From: Nocardioidaceae bacterium
GTDB taxonomy: Bacteria; Actinomycetota; Actinomycetes; Propionibacteriales; Nocardioidaceae
Length of the DNA stretch: 38,947 nt
Reading direction: 5' to 3'
Assembly: GCA_013696555.1 (NCBI GenBank)
Contig: JACCYJ010000096.1
Coordinates: 1 to 38,947, forward strand
Position numbers and translations under genes: made by a program. Under the pieces are notes generated by a model, which ran no database searches, was not told the origin of the DNA, and worked only from the letters and a program-made list of their open reading frames with translations. This document shows positions 17,419-25,520 of the stretch, piece after piece (position 1 is the first letter of the stretch; every line of letters starts with the position of its first letter).

Positions 17419-19275
17419 GTGACTACAACGAGGACGAACGGCTCGGCGCCGGACACCTCCGCGGACTGGCGGGGTGTGGCGGCGGAAAACCGCGACAGCT
17501 TCACCGACACCGTGTCGCTGCTGCTCCGGGAGCGGTCGCGCCGACTGCTCGGCTCCCTCCTTCGACCTCACCGGCGCACACTATGGGTGTTAGCCGCGGT
17601 GGTACTGGTCGAGAACGCATCCCGGCTGGCGATCCCGTACCTGGTCAAGGAAGGCATCGACCGCGGCATACCGCCGATGCGTGCGGGAGATGGCAGCCGC
17701 ACGCTGCTGGTCATCGTCGGTCTCGTGCTCACCATGGTCGTGTTGCAGGCGGTCTTCCGGCAGGTGTTTCTGCTCGTCTCCGGCACGCTGGGGCAGCAGG
17801 TGCTGCTCGAGCTGCGGCGCCGGCTCTTCCGGCACTTCCAGCGGCTGTCGACCGCGTTCCACGACCGTTACACCTCCGGGCGGGTGATCTCGCGGTCCAC
17901 CTCCGACATCGACGCGATCGAGGAGATGCTCGACACCGGCTTCGACGGCTTGGTCACAGCCGCGCTGACCATGGTCGGCACTGCGGTTCTGTTGCTGGTC
18001 CTCGACGTCAAGCTCGGGCTGGTGGCGCTGGCGTCGTTCCCGCTGCTGCTGTTGCTGACGCGGTGGTTCCGCCGTGAGTCGGCGATCACCTACCGCCGCA
18101 CCCGCGAAACCGTGGCGGTCGTGATCGTCCACTTCGTCGAAACCATGACGGGGATCCGGGCGGTGCAAGCGTTCCGCCGGCAGCCGCGCAACGAGGAGAT
18201 ATTCGATTCGGTCAACGACGACTACCGGGCGGCCAACGAGCGCGCGTTCAGGCTGGTCGGGTTGTTCATGCCGGGCATCAAGCTGATCGGCAACGTGACC
18301 ATCGCAGTCGTCTTGATCTACGGTGCCTACCGCACCTTCAACGGTGCCGTGACCATCGGCGTACTGGCGGCGTTCCTCATCTACCTGCGGCAGTTCTTCG
18401 AACCCATGCAGGAGATCAGCCAGTTCTACAACTCGTTCCAGTCCGCCAGTGCGGCGCTGGAGAAGTTGTCCGGTGTGCTCGAGGAGGACCCTGACGTCCC
18501 CGAGCCGGCATCCCCGGTGCCGCTTCCGGCGTCGCGAGGGGAGGTGCGCGTCGAGGGTGTCGACTTCTCGTACGTCACCGACCGACCGGTGCTCCGGGGC
18601 CTCGACCTCGTCGTCCCGGCTGCACAAACTCTGGCGTTGGTCGGCACCACCGGCGCCGGCAAGACGACCATCGCCAAGCTGGTCTCGCGCTTCTACGACC
18701 CGGCCGCCGGGCGATTGACGCTCGACGGCGTCGACCTGCGGCAGCTGACCGATGTGGACCTGCGGCGATCCGTCATCATGGTCACGCAGGAGAACTTCCT
18801 CTTTGCCGGGTCGATCGCAGACAACATCCGCTTCGGCCGCCCGGGGGCCTCGGAAGACGAGGTACGCGCCGCGGCGGCCGCGATCGGGGCCGATGCGTTC
18901 ATCACCGCGCTGCCACAGGGTTACGACACGGAAGTCGAGTCGCGCGGCGGCCGGCTGTCGGCGGGGCAACGGCAGCTGGTCGCGTTCGCCCGGGCGTTTC
19001 TCGCCGATCCGGCGGTGTTGATCCTCGACGAGGCGACAAGCTCGCTGGATGTGCCGAGCGAGCGCCTGGTGCAGCGGGCGCTGCGCACGATCCTGCGGGA
19101 GCGGACGGCGATCATCATCGCCCACCGGCTCTCGACCGTGGAGATCGCCGACCGGGTGATCGTGCTCGAGCACGGTCGGATCATGGAGGACGGCACTCCG
19201 GCCGAGCTGATCGCGGCCGGCACCGGCGGACGCTACGCCGATCTCCACCAAGCCTGGCTCGACTCCCTCGCCTGA
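17419..19275 (+). CDS. ABC exporter half-transporter (heterodimer subunit 2)
   Basis: A 618-residue fused permease-ATPase from GTG 17419, 10 bp after the previous stop. It has a cytoplasmic N-terminal extension of about 55 residues, six membrane helices (about 57-340), Walker A GTTGAGKT near 408-415, Walker B ILDEATSSLD with catalytic Glu538, and the switch histidine in IIAHRLSTV. Its signature is LSAGQ (513-517) rather than LSGGQ; in the heterodimer this would face the Asp513 site of the partner, so both changes fall in the same degenerate site. The reading frame is open far upstream, but that part is an out-of-frame shadow of the first subunit. Confidence 0.88.
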   Translation: MTTTRTNGSAPDTSADWRGVAAENRDSFTDTVSLLLRERSRRLLGSLLRPHRRTLWVLAAVVLVENASRLAIPYLVKEGIDRGIPPMRAGDGSRTLLVIVGLVLTMVVLQAVFRQVFLLVSGTLGQQVLLELRRRLFRHFQRLSTAFHDRYTSGRVISRSTSDIDAIEEMLDTGFDGLVTAALTMVGTAVLLLVLDVKLGLVALASFPLLLLLTRWFRRESAITYRRTRETVAVVIVHFVETMTGIRAVQAFRRQPRNEEIFDSVNDDYRAANERAFRLVGLFMPGIKLIGNVTIAVVLIYGAYRTFNGAVTIGVLAAFLIYLRQFFEPMQEISQFYNSFQSASAALEKLSGVLEEDPDVPEPASPVPLPASRGEVRVEGVDFSYVTDRPVLRGLDLVVPAAQTLALVGTTGAGKTTIAKLVSRFYDPAAGRLTLDGVDLRQLTDVDLRRSVIMVTQENFLFAGSIADNIRFGRPGASEDEVRAAAAAIGADAFITALPQGYDTEVESRGGRLSAGQRQLVAFARAFLADPAVLILDEATSSLDVPSERLVQRALRTILRERTAIIIAHRLSTVEIADRVIVLEHGRIMEDGTPAELIAAGTGGRYADLHQAWLDSLA

Positions 19276-19322
19276 CCCGACTACCACACAGATGGTAATG
19301 TCGTGGTATGCGTACTACCATC
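19272..19322 (+). promoter_or_regulatory. Promoter and overlapping inverted repeats of the vapBC module
   Basis: A -35 CTGACC (19272-19277), 18-bp spacer and -10 TAATGT (19296-19301) end 6 nt before ATG 19308, so the mRNA is probably leaderless. Two interleaved inverted repeats cover the start: TACCAC/GTGGTA (19282-19287 and 19303-19308) and GATGGTA/TACCATC (19291-19297 and 19316-19322). They fit autorepression by the antitoxin or toxin-antitoxin complex. Confidence 0.5.
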
Positions 19323-19541
19323 GACAAGGCAGGGCGGCTGGTGATCCCCAAGGAACTCAGGGACCGCATCGGTCTGCAACCCGGTGAGGTCGACGTGGAG
19401 GTCGACGGCGCCGCGGTCCGGGTGGAACCCGTCGCATCCGACCGCGTCGAGGAGCGCGACGGGCTCCTGCTGGTCCCGTCGACGGCGACGAAGCTCAGCG
19501 ACGAGGAAGTCGCGAGAGTCCGAGACGTTGACCAGCGCTGA
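19308..19541 (+). CDS. vapB: AbrB/MazE-type antitoxin (VapB)
   Basis: A 77-residue protein whose first 45 residues form a swapped-hairpin AbrB/SpoVT domain (TTIDKAGRLVIPKELRDRIGL), which binds DNA; the acidic C-terminal tail (EERDGLLLVPSTATKLSDEEVARVRD) would cap the toxin. It is followed in an overlapping frame by a PIN-domain toxin. The start ATG at 19308 lies inside the inverted repeats described separately. VapB rather than MazE is chosen because the partner is a PIN protein. Confidence 0.85.
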   Translation: MRTTIDKAGRLVIPKELRDRIGLQPGEVDVEVDGAAVRVEPVASDRVEERDGLLLVPSTATKLSDEEVARVRDVDQR

Positions 19542-19953
19542 CTCCGACCCCTGCCTCCTTGACACAAGTGCGGCGATCGCCTTCGTCGTCGGGGACCACG
19601 AGCATCACAGCCGCACGGTCGAGGCACTCCGGGACCGGGAGCGGGGGCTCTCCGGACATGCCGCCTTCGAGACTTTCTCGGTGCTCACCCGGCTCCCCAC
19701 ACCGGCTCGGCTGACGCCGAAAACTGCGGCCCGGATACTGGCCACCAACTTCCCCCACACTCGGTTCCTCACGGCTGAGGGAGCAGCGGCGCTGTTAGGG
19801 TCGATGGCCGCACGGGGGCTGGCGGGCGGGGCGGTTTACAACGCGCTGGTCGGCGCGGTTGCGCTCGAGCACCAACTTCCGCTGGTGACCCGTGATCTGC
19901 GTGCTCTTGGCACGTACCGGCGGCTCGGGGTTTCGGTCGAGCTGCTTTCCTGA
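19528..19953 (+). CDS. vapC: PIN-domain ribonuclease toxin (VapC)
   Basis: A PIN-domain protein of about 141 residues. The acidic residues expected for the metal site are in CLLDTSAAIAFV, AAFETFSVLTRL and LVTRDLRALGTYRRLG. VapC toxins cleave tRNA or rRNA. The best start is TTG 19528, which overlaps the vapB stop by 14 bp; no ATG or GTG gives a complete first strand. The closing GTYRRLGVSVELL is normal for VapC, so the toxin looks intact. Confidence 0.8.
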   Translation: MTSADSDPCLLDTSAAIAFVVGDHEHHSRTVEALRDRERGLSGHAAFETFSVLTRLPTPARLTPKTAARILATNFPHTRFLTAEGAAALLGSMAARGLAGGAVYNALVGAVALEHQLPLVTRDLRALGTYRRLGVSVELLS

Positions 19954-19958
19954 ACGGC

Positions 19959-20005
19959 GAGCCGCGGCCCGTTCCGCTGAGCCGCGGCCCCATTTTCGCT
20001 GAGCC
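19959..20005. repeat. Short imperfect tandem repeat
   Basis: GCCGCGGCCC recurs at 19961 and 19981, each followed by a TTCCGCTGA or TTTTCGCTGA tail and then a third GAGCC start. Unit length is 20-22 bp. It lies between the convergent ends of vapC and the FtsX-type permease gene and has no obvious hairpin with a T tract. Confidence 0.5.
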
Positions 20006-20068
20006 AACGTTCTTTCGACGACACGCCCGGCGCGGTGCCAGCAGGTCAGTCTCAATAGCTGGGTCGAC

Positions 20069-21946
20069 TCATTCGCGGCGGATGAGGTCTGCTCGGATGC
20101 GCGGGCTGGCCGCGATGACGGTGAGCCCGGCGACGATCAAGGCTCCGACCACAGAGACACCCGCCAGTCCGGTTGCTGATCGCCACGGCGTGGCATTCAG
20201 CTCGTCGCCGAGTGCAAGGAACGCCGACCCCGCCCACCAGCCCAAACCGATCGCCATGGGCAGTCCGAGTACCAGCGGCAGCAGCGACTCGTACCACTGC
20301 GTTGCCCGAAGAGTCCGCGGAGGTACGCCAACGAGCTGCAGGCTCACGATCTCTCTGCGGCGGCCAATGGCGCGGTCGACGGCAGATATCGCGAAGGCGA
20401 GCAACCCGACCGAGAGAATGACGGCGGCAACTGACCAGACCAGCGCTCGCAGGCCGGCAACGAAGTAGTAGTCCTCCGGCGCCGCCTGGCTGAATACGGA
20501 AGCGCCGCGCACGGTGCGCTCTATGTCCTGTGCCACCTCCGCCCCAGGTCCGGCCAGGACGGTGAAGTCAGGGCGCTTCGGTATCAAAGCCTGGATGCCG
20601 GGCGTCGAGATCGGGATGAAGACTCCTGCTTGCAGCGCAGCTACCGGATCGTCCGTGTAGATGACGCTGTCCGGCGCGGGAAGGGTGAGTGTCGGCGGCG
20701 GACCGTGCCTTCGCGTGGGCAGCCAGGTGAACGTCTGGTCGCTTCCGGGCATTGACTCGGCCGCGCGGATCCACGACACGGCGTCGTCGCGGCATCCCAC
20801 CGCGTCGGGTGCCAGGGTCGCCACCTCTGCGCAGGTACCGACGAGGGCCTGCATGCATGGCCCCGTCACGGTGCAACGGGTCGTGACGTTGCGCAGGGGG
20901 ACCACATCGCGGACGCCGGGCGCCCGTTCGAGTGCTGCTGCGGCGTCCGCGGACGCAATGCGCCGCACGGAGACGTCGAGCACCTGCGGACCATGGTGGA
21001 GAGACTGGTCGGCACGGACATACTGCGGGGTCGTCTCCCACGCGGTCACGACACCACGAGCTCCCGCAATCACGAACAAACCCACCAGCAGGCCAGCGAC
21101 GACCCGGGTCATACCGGCGGGCTGGCTCTGCAGCCGTCGAGCGGCGATGCGGACGGTTGGCCGCGACGACACCCTCAGGGCTACCTCGGCGACGAGCCGA
21201 ACAAATATCGGGACGATGAGGAGGACGCCGAACGCCGTCAGGAGTGTCCCGCCGACGAAGGCGTAGAACTCGGGCGAGCTGACCCCGTCGGCCCAGGCTT
21301 GGGCAACGGCCCATGTGAGCAGGAGCAGACCGCCAGCCAGTGGAGCGGCTCTCCATGCGCTAGGGCGTTGGTCATGCACCTGGCTGCCGAGGATGGAGCG
21401 TCCCAGACCTCGGGTGGGGATGAGCGACACCACCACGGTGGCCAAGGGAACTCCGACCACCACCGCAACGTGTGACCACGGTGCTGGCTGGAACGGCACC
21501 GAAGACCAGTCCCGTCCCGCTACCTGCAGTCCCGAGACCACGGGACGCGTGAGCCAGAACAGCAGCACTCCGAGCGCCGTTCCCAACACTGCGGTGGCCC
21601 CCACCTCCGTTGCCGCGACCACCCTGGTCTGGCGCGGAGACAGCCCCAGTAGCCGCAGACTGGCCAGGCGCCGGTCGCGGATCGTGGCAGACAGGCGGCT
21701 GGCGGTGGCGGTCAGCACGAGCACGGGCATCACGATCGCCGCGACGACCGCGGCCAGGAGCCGTTGCATTTCTGTCGCTGCGAAGAGGTCGTCACGCAGC
21801 ACCGACTCGGCAGCGGCGATGGCGAAGGTGTTGAGCAACAGCCAGCAGCCGATGGCGCTGGCGAGCACGACGCTGGCGGCTCGAACCCGCTCCGGAGGTC
21901 CGCCTCCCCCCGCAAGGCGGACCCCCAGGCGGAGCAGTGGTGTCAC
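20069..21946 (-). CDS. FtsX-like permease of an ABC transporter
   Basis: A 625-residue membrane protein with an N-terminal helix (about 25-47), a first block of FtsX-type helices (about 85-300), a large extracellular domain (about 310-490) and a C-terminal FtsX block with three helices (about 505-615). The motif RRREIVSLQLVGVPPRTLRATQWYESLLPLVLG is the FtsX cytoplasmic-loop pattern, and RLASLRLLGLSPRQTRVVAATEVG in the first half is the matching duplicate. Such permeases pair with a LolD/MacB-type ATPase and act on envelope substrates or antimicrobial compounds. The GTG start overlaps the ATPase stop (GTGA). Confidence 0.85.
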   Translation of the reverse strand: MTPLLRLGVRLAGGGGPPERVRAASVVLASAIGCWLLLNTFAIAAAESVLRDDLFAATEMQRLLAAVVAAIVMPVLVLTATASRLSATIRDRRLASLRLLGLSPRQTRVVAATEVGATAVLGTALGVLLFWLTRPVVSGLQVAGRDWSSVPFQPAPWSHVAVVVGVPLATVVVSLIPTRGLGRSILGSQVHDQRPSAWRAAPLAGGLLLLTWAVAQAWADGVSSPEFYAFVGGTLLTAFGVLLIVPIFVRLVAEVALRVSSRPTVRIAARRLQSQPAGMTRVVAGLLVGLFVIAGARGVVTAWETTPQYVRADQSLHHGPQVLDVSVRRIASADAAAALERAPGVRDVVPLRNVTTRCTVTGPCMQALVGTCAEVATLAPDAVGCRDDAVSWIRAAESMPGSDQTFTWLPTRRHGPPPTLTLPAPDSVIYTDDPVAALQAGVFIPISTPGIQALIPKRPDFTVLAGPGAEVAQDIERTVRGASVFSQAAPEDYYFVAGLRALVWSVAAVILSVGLLAFAISAVDRAIGRRREIVSLQLVGVPPRTLRATQWYESLLPLVLGLPMAIGLGWWAGSAFLALGDELNATPWRSATGLAGVSVVGALIVAGLTVIAASPRIRADLIRRE

Positions 21947-22641
21947 CGAACGCTCGCCATGTCAGGGGCGACGACACACCCGTCTCGCATGGTCACCAAC
22001 CGGTCGGCGTGGGCAGCGACCCGGTTGTCGTGGGTGACGATGAGAACGCTCGTTCCGGCATCCCGGGCCAGTGACACCAGGGCGTCCAGGACGGCCTCGC
22101 CGGCGACGGTGTCCAAGGAGCCGGTGGGCTCGTCGGCAAAGATCACCTTCGGTCGATGCACAAGAGCGCGCGCTACTGCGGCACGCTGCGCCTGGCCACC
22201 TGCGACCGCGCCGGCCCGACGGTCAGCCACGTCGAGTACGCCGAGGTCGGCCATCACCGAGCGAGCGCGAGCATCGGCCTCCCGAGGGCGAACCCCGTTG
22301 AGCTGGAGGGGAAGCGCCACGTTCTCCACCAAGGTCAGCTCAGGCACGAGGTCACCGAACTGGAAGACAAAGCCCACCCACCGGAGCCGAAATGCGCTTC
22401 GCTTTCGCTCCGACGCTTCGCTGAGCTCGAGGTCTCCGATGCGAACGGAGCCTGCGTCGGGGACCAGCACACCGGCCAGGCAGTGGAGCAGCGTCGACTT
22501 GCCGGACCCGGACGGACCCATCAAAGCGACGATCTCGCCGGTGCCTACTGTGATCGTCGCGCCTCGCAAGGCGCTGGTTTCGCCGAAGGACACAGTGAGA
22601 TCACGGCCCTCCAACAGCGGCAGAGACGTGTCAGAGGTCAT
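21943..22641 (-). CDS. ABC transporter ATP-binding protein (LolD/MacB type)
   Basis: A 232-residue ATPase: Walker A GPSGSGKST, Q-loop FVFQFGDLVPELTLVENVALPL, a signature reading VAGGQAQR instead of LSGGQ, Walker B VIFADEPTGSLD and the switch histidine in LIVTHDNRVAAHADR. The EPTGSLD plus THD pattern assigns it to the MacB/LolD/FtsE group that works with FtsX-type permeases. It overlaps the permease by GTGA and the upstream PadR gene by 11 bp, so all three are one operon. Confidence 0.9.
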   Translation of the reverse strand: MTSDTSLPLLEGRDLTVSFGETSALRGATITVGTGEIVALMGPSGSGKSTLLHCLAGVLVPDAGSVRIGDLELSEASERKRSAFRLRWVGFVFQFGDLVPELTLVENVALPLQLNGVRPREADARARSVMADLGVLDVADRRAGAVAGGQAQRAAVARALVHRPKVIFADEPTGSLDTVAGEAVLDALVSLARDAGTSVLIVTHDNRVAAHADRLVTMRDGCVVAPDMASVR

Positions 22642-23170
22642 TGGCTTGTCCTTTCAGCCCATGGTGCAGCGCGTCGAGGCGGTGGCCCGCTTCCTCGATC
22701 CACCGCAGGTCGGCGTCGAGGTGGTTGAGCTCGTAGGAGATTGCGAGCACCTCGGTGGCGCCGACCAACCGCCTGGACTCGGTGAGCTCGCGCATCCGGA
22801 TGAGGTGCATCTGCCGCTGAGCGTCGAGCACGGCCCGGGCAGATCGCCCCGATAGCAGGGCGAGGGCGGTCTTGGCGAACAACGTGCTGCTCGCGAACGC
22901 GGTCGGTTCCTCTGCGGAGTACATCCACCCCTCGACCACTGTCACTCCGTCCGGCGTGATGGCGTACAGCTTGCGCTCGGGCCCATCGCCCGACTCCACT
23001 CCCTGCGTCTCGGCGAGCCCGTCGCGCTCGAACCGGGCGAGCGATGCGTACACCTGACCGAAGGGCAGTGGTTTCAGCCGACTGAAGTGAGCGTCGTAGC
23101 GCTTCTTGAGCGTGTATCCGTGTGCGGGAGCAGGTTCTAACAACCCCAGGAGCGTGCGGGCAACCGTCAT
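22631..23170 (-). CDS. PadR-family transcriptional regulator
   Basis: A 179-residue regulator with an N-terminal winged helix (ARTLLGLLEPAPAHGYTLKKRYDAHF, PLPFGQVYASLARFERDGL, with a wing around KLYAITPDGV) and a C-terminal helical dimerisation domain (about 95-175) like PadR subfamily Vir_act_alpha_C. It heads the operon with the ABC ATPase and FtsX permease. Such regulators usually repress the transporter and respond to its drug-like substrate. The ATG at 23170 lies 8 nt after a -10 box, so the mRNA is probably leaderless, with the operator between the -10 and -35. Confidence 0.88.
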   Translation of the reverse strand: MTVARTLLGLLEPAPAHGYTLKKRYDAHFSRLKPLPFGQVYASLARFERDGLAETQGVESGDGPERKLYAITPDGVTVVEGWMYSAEEPTAFASSTLFAKTALALLSGRSARAVLDAQRQMHLIRMRELTESRRLVGATEVLAISYELNHLDADLRWIEEAGHRLDALHHGLKGQANDL

Positions 23171-23178
23171 AGAGCCGA

Positions 23179-23211
23179 ACTATACACCCAGCGTGTACTC
23201 TGAGAGAGTAC
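23179..23211 (-). promoter_or_regulatory. Promoter and overlapping palindromes of the PadR operon
   Basis: On the minus strand TATAGT (23179-23184) lies 8 nt before the ATG. Immediately upstream are two overlapping palindromes: TACAC-CCAGC-GTGTA (23183-23197) and GTACTCT-GAG-AGAGTAC (23195-23211). The first covers the -10 edge and the second the spacer to -35 region, as expected for an autorepressing PadR protein. Confidence 0.6.
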
Positions 23212-23290
23212 TTGCTCCGAGAGATTGACAAACGCGAGCGATTTCGCGGCTGTCGACGCAAACTCGTCGGGCTCAGCGCGTAACTGCAGG

Positions 23291-24271
23291 TCAGCCATGC
23301 GGGTCGGTGCACGGGTCCGAGGGCGGTGTCGGTCGCCGGTAGCGTTCGGAGCCGACGACAACACCCACTCCGACCAGAATCACCGCGGTCGCCGCCAGCA
23401 CCGAGCCGGTGAGGGCCTCGCCGAGCACGATCCAGCCCAAGAAGAGCGCGACCACCGGATTGACGTAGGCGTAGGTCGCCACCAGTGAGATCGGCGCGTT
23501 GCTGAGCACCCAGACGTATGCGGTGAATGCCACCAGCGAGCCGAAGACGACAAGGTAGGTCCAGGCGGTCCAGGACCGAGCCGAGTAGGCGCTGAGATCC
23601 AACCGCTCACCGGACAACGGCCCCACCATCAGCATCACGGCGCCTCCGGCGAGCATCTCGTACACGGTGGTGACGAACGGGTCGCGTGGCAGCCGGAGCC
23701 GTGGTTGCAGCCAGGAACCGAACGACCAGCACATCGCGGCGAAACCGATCAGCAGGGTGGGGCCGAGCGGGATCGTGCCGGTGACGCCGATGGCCGCCAC
23801 CAGAGCCGCCAGCCCGGCGAAGCCGATGAGCACACCCACGATGGTTGCCCAGCGAGGTCGGTCGCCGGACAGCAGCCGGTACGACACCACCCACAGGGGC
23901 ACCGAGGCGATCATCAGTGCCGCGATCCCGGTCGGGGTGCCGAGGTCCTCACCGATGGTGACCAGGCCATTGCCGGCGGCCGGGAGCAGTGCCCCGAGCA
24001 GGCTGGCGCCGAGCAGCTGCACCCGGTTGACGGCGAGGCGACGCCATCCGGATCGGGCGGCGAGCACCAGCGCCATGACGACCCCCGCGAGAAAGAATCG
24101 CGCCCCGGCTGAGGTGAGAGACGGCATCGTCTCGACGACGATCCCGATCGCGAGGTACGTCGAGCCCCAGACGACATACACGATGCCCAGGGCAACGGCG
24201 ACCGCCACCGGCCGGGTGACGGCGAGCGCAGGCGGTCGCGGGGCGGCGTCGACGGTCATGGCAACAACCAT
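23291..24271 (-). CDS. EamA-family (DMT superfamily) transporter
   Basis: A 326-residue protein with ten membrane helices in two EamA repeats. Repeat 1 begins VALGIVYVVWGSTYLAIGIVVETMPSLTSAGARFFLAG, a strong RhaT/YdcZ-like drug/metabolite transporter signature; repeat 2 ends ATYAYVNPVVALFLGWIVLGEALTGSVLAATAVILVGV. The substrate is unknown. ATG 24271 is the longest start; ATG 24259 (MTVDAAPRPP) is equally plausible. It is unrelated in detail to the EamA protein at 13343-14320 and is divergent from the bkdA-like gene. Confidence 0.88.
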   Translation of the reverse strand: MVVAMTVDAAPRPPALAVTRPVAVAVALGIVYVVWGSTYLAIGIVVETMPSLTSAGARFFLAGVVMALVLAARSGWRRLAVNRVQLLGASLLGALLPAAGNGLVTIGEDLGTPTGIAALMIASVPLWVVSYRLLSGDRPRWATIVGVLIGFAGLAALVAAIGVTGTIPLGPTLLIGFAAMCWSFGSWLQPRLRLPRDPFVTTVYEMLAGGAVMLMVGPLSGERLDLSAYSARSWTAWTYLVVFGSLVAFTAYVWVLSNAPISLVATYAYVNPVVALFLGWIVLGEALTGSVLAATAVILVGVGVVVGSERYRRPTPPSDPCTDPHG

Positions 24272-24313
24272 GCATCACCCGAGTAGTCACTGTGAGAACA
24301 GGTCATCGCCTGG

Positions 24314-24326
24314 TGTCGCAGCGACA
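24314..24326. promoter_or_regulatory. Small palindrome in the EamA/bkdA divergent region
   Basis: TGTCG-CAG-CGACA lies about 55 bp before the likely bkdA start, and a TACGCT (24343-24348) that could be its -10 lies between them. It is a weak candidate for an operator. Confidence 0.25.
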
Positions 24327-24379
24327 AGTGCAGGGGGCGGTCTACGCTGGCTGCTGTCACGACAGCCGAAGGAGTGCAG

Positions 24380-25519
24380 GTGAGCGACCCCGCTCTTGCC
24401 ACCGTCTTCGAACCGTCTGAGGACGGGGACGACCCCGAGCTCGTACAGCTGCTGACGCCGGAGGGTGAACGCCGCGAGCACGCCGACTACAGCTGCGATC
24501 TCGACGACGAGGCGATCCGGGGGTTCTACCGGGATCTGGTCCTGACCCGGCGCATCGACACCGAGGCGACAGCACTGCAGCGCCAAGGCGAGCTGGGGAT
24601 CTGGGCCGCGTGCCTCGGGCAAGAAGCGGCGCAGGTCGGGTCGGCTCGGGCGATGCTGCCGCAGGACTTTGCCTTTCCGACGTACCGCGAGCACGGCGTC
24701 GCCTGGTGCCGCGGTGTCGACCCGTTGTACCTCCTGGGTCTGTTCCGCGGGGTCGACCAGGGTGGATGGGACCCGCGGGAGACGGGTTTCGGGCTGTACA
24801 CGATCGTCATCGGGGCGCAGACCCTTCACGCCACGGGCTACGCCATGGGGTTGCAGCGCGACGGCGTCGTCGGCTCCGGCGACGAGACCAAGGACGCCGC
24901 GGTCATCGCGTACTTCGGGGACGGTGCCACCAGCCAGGGCGATGTGAACGAGGCGTTCATTTGGGCCAGTGTCTTCAACGCGCCTGTTGTGTTCTTCTGC
25001 CAGAACAACCAGTGGGCCATCTCGGAGCCGATCGAGCGCCAGACCCGCATCCCGCTCTACCAGCGCGCGCTTGGCTTCGGCTTCCCGGGTGTCCGGGTCG
25101 ACGGCAACGACGTCCTCGCCTGCTATGCCGTGACGCAGGCCGCGCTGCGCCGTGCCCGCGAGGGGAGCGGTCCGACGTTCGTCGAGGCGTACACCTACCG
25201 GATGGGCGCCCACACCACGTCGGACGACCCGACGCGCTACCGGCTCAACGACGAGCTCGACCGTTGGAAGGCCAAAGACCCGATCGCCCGCGTCAAGGCC
25301 TACCTCGACACCAGCAAGGCCGCGGACGACGACTTCTTCGACGGCGTCGCGCGAGAGTCCGACGAGATCGCCACCCATGTGCGCGATGGGTGCCTGAGCA
25401 TGCCCGACCCAAGTGTGCTTAGCATCTTCGACCACGTGTACGCCGAGCAGACACCGGAGCTCGCCGAGCAGAAGGAGCAGTACGCCGCGTACCTCAGCTC
25501 CTTCGAAGGGGCGCACTGA
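24380..25519 (+). CDS. bkdA: 2-oxoacid dehydrogenase E1 alpha subunit (branched-chain type)
   Basis: About 379 residues. The thiamine diphosphate motif runs from GDGATSQGDVNEAF to FCQNNQWAIS (about 179-210), and the phosphorylation-loop region reads YRMGAHTTSDDPTRYR. The early GFYRDLVLTRRIDTEATALQRQGELGIW and GQEAAQVGSA match E1 alpha of branched-chain or pyruvate dehydrogenase complexes. With the beta and E2 genes it forms the three-gene layout of M. tuberculosis bkdABC (Rv2497c-Rv2495c), which is why branched-chain type is preferred over pyruvate. AAGGAG ends 5 nt before GTG 24380; GTG 24374 overlaps that site and is less likely. Confidence 0.87.
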   Translation: MSDPALATVFEPSEDGDDPELVQLLTPEGERREHADYSCDLDDEAIRGFYRDLVLTRRIDTEATALQRQGELGIWAACLGQEAAQVGSARAMLPQDFAFPTYREHGVAWCRGVDPLYLLGLFRGVDQGGWDPRETGFGLYTIVIGAQTLHATGYAMGLQRDGVVGSGDETKDAAVIAYFGDGATSQGDVNEAFIWASVFNAPVVFFCQNNQWAISEPIERQTRIPLYQRALGFGFPGVRVDGNDVLACYAVTQAALRRAREGSGPTFVEAYTYRMGAHTTSDDPTRYRLNDELDRWKAKDPIARVKAYLDTSKAADDDFFDGVARESDEIATHVRDGCLSMPDPSVLSIFDHVYAEQTPELAEQKEQYAAYLSSFEGAH

Positions 25520-25520
25520 G

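Noticed and set aside
17590-19287. A 565-codon open frame antisense to the second ABC exporter gene
   Set aside because: It is a shadow caused by strong third-position GC bias. Its product is rich in histidine, arginine and glutamine with no family pattern, while the plus strand encodes a complete ABC protein.
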